DNA from: a virus
Reading direction: 5' to 3' (one strand)
Virus record (IMG/VR): IMGVR_UViG_3300035182_002586
Coordinates: 363,585 to 427,584 of that record
DNA length: 64,000 bases
Numbering within the stretch: the stretch's first letter is position 1; every line of letters starts with the position of its first letter. Positions 44,348 to 52,100 of this stretch are shown piece after piece. The position numbers and the translations under genes were made by a program. The notes beneath the pieces are model-generated. The model was given only the letters and a program-made list of their open reading frames with translations. It was not told where the DNA came from and did no database searches.

Positions 44348-45408
44348 TGGAAGCTCCCTACGTGGTCCACCGCAGCTTGGTAGGTGCTCTCGGACTCGAC
44401 GAGGCCAAGGAACCGGTGGCCCACACAGCGGGCGGCAGCACACGCGTCACCGAGCCCGCAGTAAGGGTCCAGCATCAAACCCCCCGGCGGGCAGATCATC
44501 TGCACGAGGTAGCTGAGCAGCTCGACCGGGATGGCCCCCGCAGTCTGCGTGGCGAAGGTGCGAAAGAACCGCGAGGCCCCGCCGGCATCCCCGTGTTGAT
44601 TCGAGGGGCCCGAACGACCTCGCAGGAAGGGCGTGTTTGACACCCCCTCGTAGGCTTCGACCTCACGACGCATGGCCCCCGATCTAGTAACGCCGCTCAG
44701 GCTGTCGAGGGCTGAGATCGGGCAGTCCTCGACACAGGACCAGGACGCCACCTCTTCCATCCCGTCGGCGTCCCCGGTCTGAACCGTGTGGTACTCATGG
44801 CCGGCACCACCTCCGAACGGCTTCATCCCGTCGGAGAAGCGGTTGATCACGGGAGCCGGCACCCGGCGGGAGCCGATCTTCTGACACGCAGGAGCGTGAG
44901 CGAAGACGGCATTCGCCGGCCACCGGCCCGCTTGCGTCACATCGTTCGCCCCGGCCAAGTCGGACGAGTTCTTCCAAGAGTTCCCGAGGGAACCCCCGCG
45001 CGCCTTGAGGGCCTCGACCCCCGCCTTGTGCTTCTCGAAGTCGGCGGCCGAAGAGTGGCGCACCCGTGTCCCGTCGATGTTGATGGCCCCCGTCCCGGTA
45101 GCGAGCGTCTGTGCAGCCACCGTGGAAGCTCGAAGCGGGCGACGTACGAGGTACGCCACTTCGTTGACGACCCTCGCACCATGGGTGATGAAGAGGGAGT
45201 CACGCATCTCGAACCCAACACGGCGAAGGGTGACCCCCACCTGCCACGTGCCGAACACGATCGCGTGCGCACCGGGACGGAGAACCCTGGCGATCTCCGT
45301 CCAGTCTTCGACCGCCGCACTCCCCGTATACGTGAGCACAGCGGAAGCCGCTCCCTCCGGAATCTGGCGGAGCGTTGCGAGACGGTCCCCGAGAACGATC
45401 CCTTCCAT
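44344..45408 (-). CDS. DNA methyltransferase-like protein lacking the catalytic motif
   Basis: 354 residues. Layout of a beta-class N6-adenine/N4-cytosine methyltransferase: an N-terminal motif IV region, a long middle (GTGAINIDGTRV, GRWPANAVFAHAP), and the C-terminal SAM motif I LDPYCGLGDACAAARCVG near 317-334. Where DPPY or SPPY should be, the sequence reads AVLTYTGSAAVEDW, so the catalytic tetrad is gone. It may be a SAM- or DNA-binding decoy, or an enzyme with altered chemistry. Confidence 0.72.
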
Positions 45409-45828
45409 CTAGGCGAGCTTGCCCCCGTGAAGCAGGGGGCGTCCAGTGTTGAACGCGTGCTTCACGGCGACCGCCTTGGCCACGTCCACACCGTGCGCCT
45501 GTGCCTTGTCGAGGGCGCGGATGATCTCGTCCGCGATCTCCTCCTCCGCGTTGGTGAGCGGGGGGAGGCCCATCGCCTGCATCTTCTCGGCCTTGTCGCA
45601 CAGCTTGTCGAGGGTCCCCTTACGGAACGCCTCCCAGAACTCTGACGCCTCGCCGTGCTGGTTGGACGTGTACGTAGCGGCCCGAACGAGCTGCCCGAGC
45701 GGGCCGTTCCACTGCTCGTCGGTCATGTCCTTCCGCATCTGGTCTCGGAAGCCCTTGTTCACGGCGTTCGCGGCCACAGCGTCACGGATGGTGTTGAGAA
45801 ACGCAAGCTGGTCGGGGGTGATGTCCAT
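45409..45828 (-). CDS. MazG-like nucleotide pyrophosphohydrolase
   Basis: 139 residues. The all-alpha MazG pattern is present: HGEASEFWEAFRKG (Glu60, Glu63) then EEEIADEIIRALDKA (~95-109) and a final KHAFNTGRPLLHGGK. These acidic pairs bind magnesium and nucleoside triphosphate. Phage MazG proteins lower non-canonical or signalling nucleotides. The ATG has a GGTGTA element 11 nt upstream. Confidence 0.75.
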   Translation of the reverse strand: MDITPDQLAFLNTIRDAVAANAVNKGFRDQMRKDMTDEQWNGPLGQLVRAATYTSNQHGEASEFWEAFRKGTLDKLCDKAEKMQAMGLPPLTNAEEEIADEIIRALDKAQAHGVDVAKAVAVKHAFNTGRPLLHGGKLA

Positions 45829-45839
45829 GCGCGCGCCGG

Positions 45840-45845
45840 TACACC
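45840..45845 (-). promoter_or_regulatory. GGTGTA motif before MazG-like gene
   Basis: GGTGTA on the minus strand, 11 nt before ATG 45828, with no clear Shine-Dalgarno in between. Confidence 0.45.
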
Positions 45846-45849
45846 GAGT

Positions 45850-46248
45850 TCAGCGTCGCCGTGTCCCTAGAAAGTCCCGAAGCGTGTGAGCGTTCGCGGC
45901 ATCTTCAAGGCGCCCGGTCAGAGACAACATCCGTAGGGTCGACGAGAGCGAAGCCACCCGAATCCCGCTTCGGACTTCGACGTCACGGAGCACTTCTTCG
46001 GTGAGCCCCGGCGCAAGATGTTCGAGGGTAGGAGTAGCCTCGAACACGAACCCACCGAAGTCACCAACCTCTTTCTCCGCGTCCAGCCCTGGGACTAGGA
46101 GCACAACGTCTCGGAAGTCCTCTCGAATTCCGTGCAGCCACAAGGCTGCGCCGGTGAGCACAACGTACCCACCCTCCGCGAGGCCCCGCCCCAGCAAGAA
46201 CGTCTGGAGGGCGTACTGGAGGCGGTTGGCGACGAATCGAGCGATCAC
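45850..46248 (-). CDS. Degenerate nucleotidyltransferase-like protein
   Basis: 132 residues. YVVLTGAALWLHGIREDFRD followed by VVLLVPG resembles the G-A-A-L-x-L-H-G ... D-x-D site of minimal nucleotidyltransferases, but the second Asp is Val, so transfer activity is doubtful. Co-translated with the Acb2-like gene (4-bp overlap). An alternative is an unrelated alpha/beta fold. Confidence 0.55.
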   Translation of the reverse strand: MIARFVANRLQYALQTFLLGRGLAEGGYVVLTGAALWLHGIREDFRDVVLLVPGLDAEKEVGDFGGFVFEATPTLEHLAPGLTEEVLRDVEVRSGIRVASLSSTLRMLSLTGRLEDAANAHTLRDFLGTRRR

Positions 46249-46763
46249 GTCACCGCGAGAACGACCGGACGAGGCGACGACTGCTCACCCCGCTCGACCA
46301 CGTGGACGGAGCCCTCCGGAATGGCCGAAGACACGATGATGGCAGCGCCTTCGACGTGTCCCACGACACCCTGACGTAGGCGGTCCGGATCCGACTCACG
46401 ATCGAACCGTGCATGGCCGTGGAGCTTCTCGACGTCGAGCTTGTTCATGAAGATCGCTTCGACCACCCCACCACGCGAACGAACCGGGTCGAGCACGCGG
46501 TCGAGTAGGTGGCTGATCATCACCTCGCTCTTGAGGATCGAGCCCTCCAGAGCCACCGCCGAGTTCGCCATCATGACGGCCTTGCGCACGTGGCGGATGG
46601 CATCGTCTTGGTCTGGCCCCGGCGGAACGTTTTCCAGAAGGGTCTCCGCAAACACCACCGCGGCCGCTCGGATGGCCTCGTACTTGGGGAGGTGATGGCC
46701 CTTCTGTCGGTGAAGCGCAAACAGATGGTCCAGGTCGTAGGGACGCGGCGTCGGTCGGGGCAT
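46245..46763 (-). CDS. Acb2-like anti-CBASS domain with extra C-terminal domain
   Basis: 172 residues. Residues ~27-75 match the Acb2 (T4 Vs.4) helical core: KYEAIRAAAVVFAETLLENV, PPGPDQDDAIRHVR, KAVMMANSAVALEG, with the conserved P-P-G and A-x-M-x-A-N pattern. Acb2 proteins sequester cyclic oligonucleotides and block CBASS. The C-terminal ~95 residues (LRQGVVGHVEGAAIIVSSAI) are not part of classical Acb2 and are unassigned. Sequence resemblance only. Confidence 0.68.
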   Translation of the reverse strand: MPRPTPRPYDLDHLFALHRQKGHHLPKYEAIRAAAVVFAETLLENVPPGPDQDDAIRHVRKAVMMANSAVALEGSILKSEVMISHLLDRVLDPVRSRGGVVEAIFMNKLDVEKLHGHARFDRESDPDRLRQGVVGHVEGAAIIVSSAIPEGSVHVVERGEQSSPRPVVLAVT

Positions 46764-46802
46764 CGCGGGCTATCTCCTGATGAGGCACGCGATACCAATG
46801 GA

Positions 46803-47141
46803 TTAGAAGGCCAACCCTAGGGACAAGACTACCCGACGACCCCGTACAGTAGAGACAGAGTGGGGTGAAATGTCCGGGCGAAACAGCGTGAACCGACGCC
46901 CAACACGCAGAATCGCGAGGCCCTCGAAGTCCCCGCCCTCTTTCGGGCCCCAAAGGACGAGGTTCGCACGATAGTGTCTGCGGCCCGGAACCTCATCCAC
47001 ATGCGTTGGGATGTAGGTATCCTCCGGGTAGTCGATCACCCACGAATCCCAACCGAGGCTCCCAAGCGTTCCTTGTGCGAGGAGACGCTTCCGGTACCCG
47101 GTGCCCTGTCGCCCTGCCTCCCACGACCCCCAGAAGCGCAT
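46803..47141 (-). CDS. 2OG-Fe(II) oxygenase-like protein
   Basis: 112 residues from ATG 47141. The iron site pattern H-x-D...H is visible: PTHVDEV (His47, Asp49) and SPHSVSTVRGRR (His94, with Arg100/102 as the 2-oxoglutarate anchor), within a beta-helix-like core (NLVLWGPKEGGDFEG). The small size suggests a minimal domain. Such enzymes hydroxylate proteins or DNA bases. It is the divergent neighbour of the HD hydrolase. Confidence 0.68.
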   Translation of the reverse strand: MRFWGSWEAGRQGTGYRKRLLAQGTLGSLGWDSWVIDYPEDTYIPTHVDEVPGRRHYRANLVLWGPKEGGDFEGLAILRVGRRFTLFRPDISPHSVSTVRGRRVVLSLGLAF

Positions 47142-47153
47142 CGTACCGAGTTT

Positions 47154-47159
47154 TACACC
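47154..47159 (-). promoter_or_regulatory. GGTGTA motif, minus half of divergent pair
   Basis: GGTGTA 12 nt before ATG 47141. It forms an inverted pair with the plus-strand copy at 47170 (TACACC, 10 bp, GGTGTA). Confidence 0.55.
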
Positions 47160-47169
47160 GGCGGGTTCT

Positions 47170-47175
47170 GGTGTA
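47170..47175 (+). promoter_or_regulatory. GGTGTA motif, plus half of divergent pair
   Basis: GGTGTA 17 nt before ATG 47193. It continues as GGTGTAGAG, similar to the second block of the bipartite element. Confidence 0.55.
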
Positions 47176-47192
47176 GAGATGTAGTAGAAAAC

Positions 47193-47828
47193 ATGACCAA
47201 GACCAAAGAAGAGAAGCTGGCCCGGCGCTGGATGCCCGGCATTCGACAGCGGGCGAAGGGCGACACGAGCCCGGCCCGACCTGCATGGAAGCATCCGGAG
47301 GACCTCGCGAAGCTCCTCCACGACCTGATCGGCCCGACCCCCGACCCCGGCCCGGAAGGCCCCGGTGGGCTCCCCGTGAGCGAACGCGAACAGCACGAGT
47401 ACACACGCTACCGGGACCAGCTCGTCGCGACCGCCTGGCTCCACGACATCATCGAGGACGGGCGGAAGCTCGACGGCACGGAGGTCACCGAAGAGGACCT
47501 CCGAGCGGAAGGCGTCGAGGAGATCGTCATCGAGGACGTCGTGGCCCTCACGCAGCGGGAGGGGGAAGACAAACCCGTCTACCTGGCCCGCCTCGAAGCC
47601 GCATCGTCGCGGGCGAAGCTCGTGAAGATCGTCGACCGCATCTGCAACCTCCGCGAGGGGAAGACAACCTTCAAGGACGCCCGGTGGGCCCGCTACCTCG
47701 ACGAGACGCAGAAGTACATCGTCCCGCTCCTCGGAGGCGTCACCCACTCGTACATCCGCCTCGTACTCCGGGACTTGCTGCACACGGCTGCCGGCGCGCG
47801 CCCGGCAGTCCCTCCGGCCTCCTCGTGA
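47193..47828 (+). CDS. SpoT/MESH1-like HD hydrolase (putative ppGpp hydrolase)
   Basis: 211 residues. HD-superfamily signature: KHPEDLAKLL (His34), VATAWLHDIIEDG (His84-Asp85, Glu88-Asp89), ALTQREG, then AKLVKIVDRICNLR (Asp148). This is the arrangement of the (p)ppGpp 3'-pyrophosphohydrolases SpoT and MESH1. A conserved signalling-nucleotide hydrolase role is inferred. The next gene starts within its stop (GTGA). Confidence 0.75.
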   Translation: MTKTKEEKLARRWMPGIRQRAKGDTSPARPAWKHPEDLAKLLHDLIGPTPDPGPEGPGGLPVSEREQHEYTRYRDQLVATAWLHDIIEDGRKLDGTEVTEEDLRAEGVEEIVIEDVVALTQREGEDKPVYLARLEAASSRAKLVKIVDRICNLREGKTTFKDARWARYLDETQKYIVPLLGGVTHSYIRLVLRDLLHTAAGARPAVPPASS

Positions 47829-48139
47829 AGGTCATCCGCGTCGACTTCAAGAAGAGGGTCCGGGTCAAGACCCCCCAGAAGCTCTCCTCGGAGGAGTACG
47901 CTCAGCGCGACTTCCCGTTGAAGTGCAGCACATGTCGCCACTGGATGCGCATGCGCCCGAAGGACGGGCGGTGCGTTCAGAGGCGACCCTCCCCGCATGC
48001 AAGCCAGTGCGTCCACTGCAAGGTGAAGCACCCCTGCCGCACCGAACGGGAGCAGCGGTGTGACCAGTGCCGCAACCTCGTGAAGGATCCGAGTACGGCC
48101 ATCTGGCATGAGCTGCACGACGTGAAGGCGAACTCCTAG
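47825..48139 (+). CDS. Cys/His-rich zinc protein
   Basis: 104 residues from GTG 47825, coupled to the HD hydrolase. The second half holds KCSTCRHW, RCVQRRPSPHASQCVHC, KHPC and RCDQCRN, enough for two or three zinc sites. The N-terminus is basic (FKKRVRVKTPQKL). It may be a nucleic-acid binder or a zinc-dependent adaptor for the hydrolase. Confidence 0.7.
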   Translation: MKVIRVDFKKRVRVKTPQKLSSEEYAQRDFPLKCSTCRHWMRMRPKDGRCVQRRPSPHASQCVHCKVKHPCRTEREQRCDQCRNLVKDPSTAIWHELHDVKANS

Positions 48140-48408
48140 AGATCGGTGTCCACGCCGCGCGCTAGGCGCACCCACACCGACGGCCCCTTGCGAACCACTC
48201 GCGGGGGCTTGGGGTGGTAGTAGCCCCACCCACCTCTCGGGCCTACCCCCGACTGGCGCTGGAGCGTGCCCTGGTGCACGAGCTTCACGAGCAGGGAGGA
48301 GAGGGAGGCTGCATGGCGCCTAAGCGCGTGGGAAAGCTCCGTCGCGCTCATGCCCGGGTGGGCCCGGACGTACTCCACAACCTCGTTGACCGTCCCCGGC
48401 TCAGCCAC
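48136..48408 (-). CDS. Small winged-helix-like DNA-binding protein
   Basis: 90 residues. VVEYVRAHPGMSATELSHAL followed by SSLLVKLVHQGTLQRQSG and GGWGYYHP matches a winged helix-turn-helix (helix, recognition helix, wing). The tail is basic. It probably regulates a nearby gene. Its 3' end overlaps the plus-strand gene by 4 bp. Confidence 0.65.
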   Translation of the reverse strand: MAEPGTVNEVVEYVRAHPGMSATELSHALRRHAASLSSLLVKLVHQGTLQRQSGVGPRGGWGYYHPKPPRVVRKGPSVWVRLARGVDTDL

Positions 48409-48985
48409 AGTCGATTCCGACGAGGGCGAACAGGGCGCGGTTGTACTCGCGGTACGAGCAGTTCGGCGTCACGATCGCACTTGGCGGAACCCATGCAGCC
48501 CGACCTTCTCCCTGGACCTGGCGCACCGGGCCCTCCCACCGGAGGACCTTGAAGCACGCCACGGGCAGGGTCGGCGTGGACTCGCCGGGCCGGTAGTCGA
48601 GGCGCCGGAAGATGAACTCGGCCTCGTGGATGGCCACCCCAGTCTCTTCCCTCGTCTCTCGAATGGCTGCGTCGAGGGGGGACTCACCAGGCTCGTTCTT
48701 GCCTCCGGGGAGGCCGAGGTCGGTCAGGTCAGTCTTCCGGGAGGTCGACAGCACGTACCCGTCCGAGTCACGGACGAACAAGGAGACGGCTGCGAAGCGC
48801 TCCCCCATGTACACGACCGGACGCTCGCTCCCAGGACACCGCTGGCTGCTGGTCGCCCCGTGGTGTGGCTCGATCATGTGCGCGCCCGTCTTCGGGTCGG
48901 GCTTGAGCCTCATGTCGAAACCACAGTCCACGCAGGTGGTCGTGGTGATCATCGCGGGTTCGTAGATCCACAGGGGGCTGCGCAT
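48401..48985 (-). CDS. Nudix hydrolase with N-terminal zinc ribbon
   Basis: 194 residues. Nudix box from Gly95 to ~118: GGKNEPGE, then RETREETGV, fulfilling Gx5Ex7REUxEExGU. The N-terminal ~55 residues have CVDCGF and a later Cys/His pair, a zinc-ribbon extension as in NADH pyrophosphatases. It may hydrolyse nucleotide diphosphate compounds. It overlaps the winged-helix gene by 8 bp. Confidence 0.85.
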   Translation of the reverse strand: MRSPLWIYEPAMITTTTCVDCGFDMRLKPDPKTGAHMIEPHHGATSSQRCPGSERPVVYMGERFAAVSLFVRDSDGYVLSTSRKTDLTDLGLPGGKNEPGESPLDAAIRETREETGVAIHEAEFIFRRLDYRPGESTPTLPVACFKVLRWEGPVRQVQGEGRAAWVPPSAIVTPNCSYREYNRALFALVGIDCG

Positions 48986-48994
48986 GGTCTTTCT

Positions 48995-49123
48995 CTACTT
49001 GCGAGCGGTCGTACGTGCGAGGAGGAGGAAGTAGAGGTCGTACAGTACGACGGTGAGGAGGATCGCGCTAACCGTCAGGGGCAGCAGCCAATCCGGGTAA
49101 CCGGGATCGAGGTCGGGAGCCAC
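48995..49123 (-). CDS. 42-residue single-pass membrane protein
   Basis: Starts at GTG 49123, 12 nt after a GGTGTA element, and ends with TAG at 48995-48997. The order is an acidic N-terminus (VAPDLDPGYPDW), a hydrophobic segment of about 25 residues (LLPLTVSAILLTVVLYDLYF), and a basic end (ARTTARK). The charge pattern suggests an N-out, C-in orientation. Shorter than usual gene-calling limits. Possibly a small membrane effector. Confidence 0.55.
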   Translation of the reverse strand: MAPDLDPGYPDWLLPLTVSAILLTVVLYDLYFLLLARTTARK

Positions 49124-49135
49124 GCGTCTATCAGG

Positions 49136-49141
49136 TACACC
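49136..49141 (-). promoter_or_regulatory. GGTGTA motif before small membrane protein
   Basis: GGTGTA on the minus strand, 12 nt before GTG 49123. No Shine-Dalgarno is seen between. Confidence 0.45.
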
Positions 49142-49146
49142 AGACC

Positions 49147-52100
49147 CTAAGCACCCGCCTCGATCATCCCGATCAAGTCCATAACCGAGGGCTCGTGATG
49201 AACGACCGCCGGTTTCCTGTGGGTGGACCCCACGCGGAAGACCTCCTCATCCCGAGCCCTCTCTCGCGCCGAACCCTCCGTCAACATGGCGTAGAGCTGC
49301 TTGCCGATCGAGAGGCCCGCAAGGTACTCGTCTTCCGCCACGCCCGCCGCCTGGAGAGCAGCCTCGGGGTCGAGGCCGTCCGTGGAGACGGAGACGGCGA
49401 CCTTGTGCATGAGCAGGTCGTGGAGCTGTTCCTGGAGAGTGTCGACGTAGATCGGCACGTGCACCCGCGTCTCAATCTTCTGCCCGATGCGATCGATGCG
49501 ACCGATCGCCTGACGAAACACGACCGGGTTGCACGCCGGGTTCTGCATCCACACTTCCGTCGCGAAGTGCACGAGATTGTTGAGCCCCGTCTGGATGCAC
49601 ACAGGGTTGGTGACGAGCACCTGGCGCTTCTTCTTGACGATCTCGCGATCGATCCAGTCCTGACGCTTGGCCGTCGACACCTTGTCGGCGTAGAGGACCG
49701 GGACCGTCTCACCGATGCGCTCGGAGATGATGCGCGCGAGGCGCGGCAGCAGCGTGATGTGCCACGCAAAGACCATCACGTTCCGACCCTCGGCCAGCTC
49801 CGCCTCGATGGTCCGGAGCATCCACTCTTCTTTCGCGAGGAGGGTCGAGGGGTCGAGAGGGGTTGCTGCCGCCACGAGCGCCGAACCCACGGACTCGGGG
49901 TAGCGGACCTCGAAGACGCCCTTGTCGCAGTTGCCCACGTCTCCCGTCGCGCGGTCGAGGTACGACGGCAGCTCGGAGAGCTGACCGAAGAGCTTTCCCG
50001 CCATGTCCGGCTCGAACTGGTCCTTGCGTACGGCCGCGAGAACTGCATCGAGGAGATGACGGTACTGCTTCATCACGTCCGTCTCCGCCTGGATGAGATG
50101 ACGGTGCTGACGGCACGGCGGAAGGTCGATCGCGAGGTCAGTCTTGTGCAAAGTGACCGACATCGGGAGAAGATGACGGAGCAAGAACAGGGGAAGGACG
50201 CCGGGGGCGTTCCCCACGAAGCGCTCCTGACGCTCGACGCGATCGGTGTGCGAGCCGAACTCGACGATCTTGCCGGTTTCCTTGTCCTTGTCCTCGACGA
50301 GCCGCTTGCGGTAGCCGTAGCGATCGACGAACTTGGTGCGCTCGCTGCGGTCGAACTCAGTACGGAACGCGGGGGAAAGGGCCCAGAAGTTCGTGAACAG
50401 GCTCTCCGCGTAGCCGTTCATGATCGTCCCCGTCATCAGGATCGTGGGGAGGCCGAGCCCCGTGAGACGGTGCGCCGACCGCTCCTGCGCCGACCCGTCC
50501 GTCGCGTACTCATGCCCTTCGTCCAGCACGAGGAAGTCGAAGAGGCGCGGGTGACGCATCGAGATGAGGCGGGCGAGGGGGTAGCGAAGGGGGGCGGGGC
50601 TCGCCTGGAAGAGAGGCTCGCCGCACTCGGGCCCCATCGGGAAGTGCCCGAGCGAGCACAAGGAAGCGAGCACTTCCCGGGCGAGGCGCATGGACCCGGC
50701 CGCGTGTTCCGCGACGACGAAGTGCCCGTCCCGGAACGCCAGCTCGCCGGCCCCCATGAAGTTGGGGAGCCCCTTGCCCGAAGCCAGCTCGCCGATCCGG
50801 CGATTGATGTCCCCCCACGGCCCGCTGCCGCCGTAGCTGCCGTAGCCGTAGTACCCATGGGTCGGTACGGCGCGCATCTCCTCGATGAGGCTCATCTGGA
50901 GGTCACTGCCCGGGGGGAGAAGCAGCACGAGGTCTCGCGAGAGGTCGCGGCCACCGCCCCACCCCTCCTCTGCCCACATGAGCAGGCGGATGGCCCGAAC
51001 GAGACGTTCCGTGTCGTTCGCCGCAAGAAGCGTGTTCAGAAGAGCCCGGTCCAACTTCTCCCGGGCCCCCTCACCTTCGAGGCGAGCCGTCACGATCTCC
51101 GCAAGAACCCGGTCGACGATCTCGCTCGGGATCCCTGCCCACACCGGCGCCGCGCCGCCCTTGATCCGTGCCGCGTACCTCACCTTGCGGGCACGGCCCG
51201 CCCGACCCGACATCAGAGCCGTCACGTTGCCGTCGGTCGGGGCGTGCGGCTGGAGGAGCACGGCGAGGCGGTGCGCAATCGCGGCCTTGGAGCAACCCAG
51301 CGTGTACGCTTTCGCCTCGCAGCGAGCGCGTTTCTTCACGAGATCCACGTCCGTCGGAACCGGAGCCCCACACTTCGGGCACGCCCCCGTCGAGACCCCC
51401 TCCCACCCGTGACCGAGCTTGGCCGACTCTCGCGAGAGGACCGCCACGACCGGCTGATCCATCGGGATTTCGGTGAGGGCGTCGACATCCGCCACGTTCT
51501 GGAGAACGCGGACCGTCGCCTCGGGAACAACCGCAGAGATCTCGTTCTTCCACGAGGTCAGGAGGTGCGGCGGACACAGGATCAGGATCCGCTTCGCGCC
51601 GATGGAGCGCGCCGCCATGAGAGAGACGGTGGACTTCCCCGACCCGATCTCACCGAGCAGGATCGCCGTCTTGCCGCGACGAGAAGCCGCAGAGGCACCC
51701 GTGCCCCCAAGGAGCTTTACGAGGGCGCGCGAGGCGTGAGCCTGCGCCGAGAAGAGCCGACGGGGCGACGACGCGAGCGTGATGCTCTCCGCATCCGTGC
51801 GGGGGTCGTAGAGAATCGGGCACTGGCGTTCCATCACCGCCATGAGGCTTTCGCCGTAGTGCGCGAGCAGGTCTGCCACCGTCATCGACTCGACGGACGG
51901 AGCCTTCGATGCTTCCGTGCCCGTCTTGAGCACGTGGTAGTGATGCGTGTGGAGGTCGAGAACCGTGGTGACCAGCTTCGGCTGCTGGACCTGGACGACG
52001 CCCCGCACTTCCCCTTCCTTGTTCTTCTTCTCTTCGATGGTCCGGAACTCCCGGTCGAAGACGCCCTTCACGAGCAAGGGCGGGAGCCGAGTGTTCTTCG

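Noticed and set aside
46245-46763. Capsid-like reading of the C-terminal part of the Acb2-like protein (G-V-V-G-H-V-x-G-A)
   Set aside because: A similar string occurs in HK97-type capsid proteins, but the segment is far too short and lies outside the virion cluster; left unassigned.
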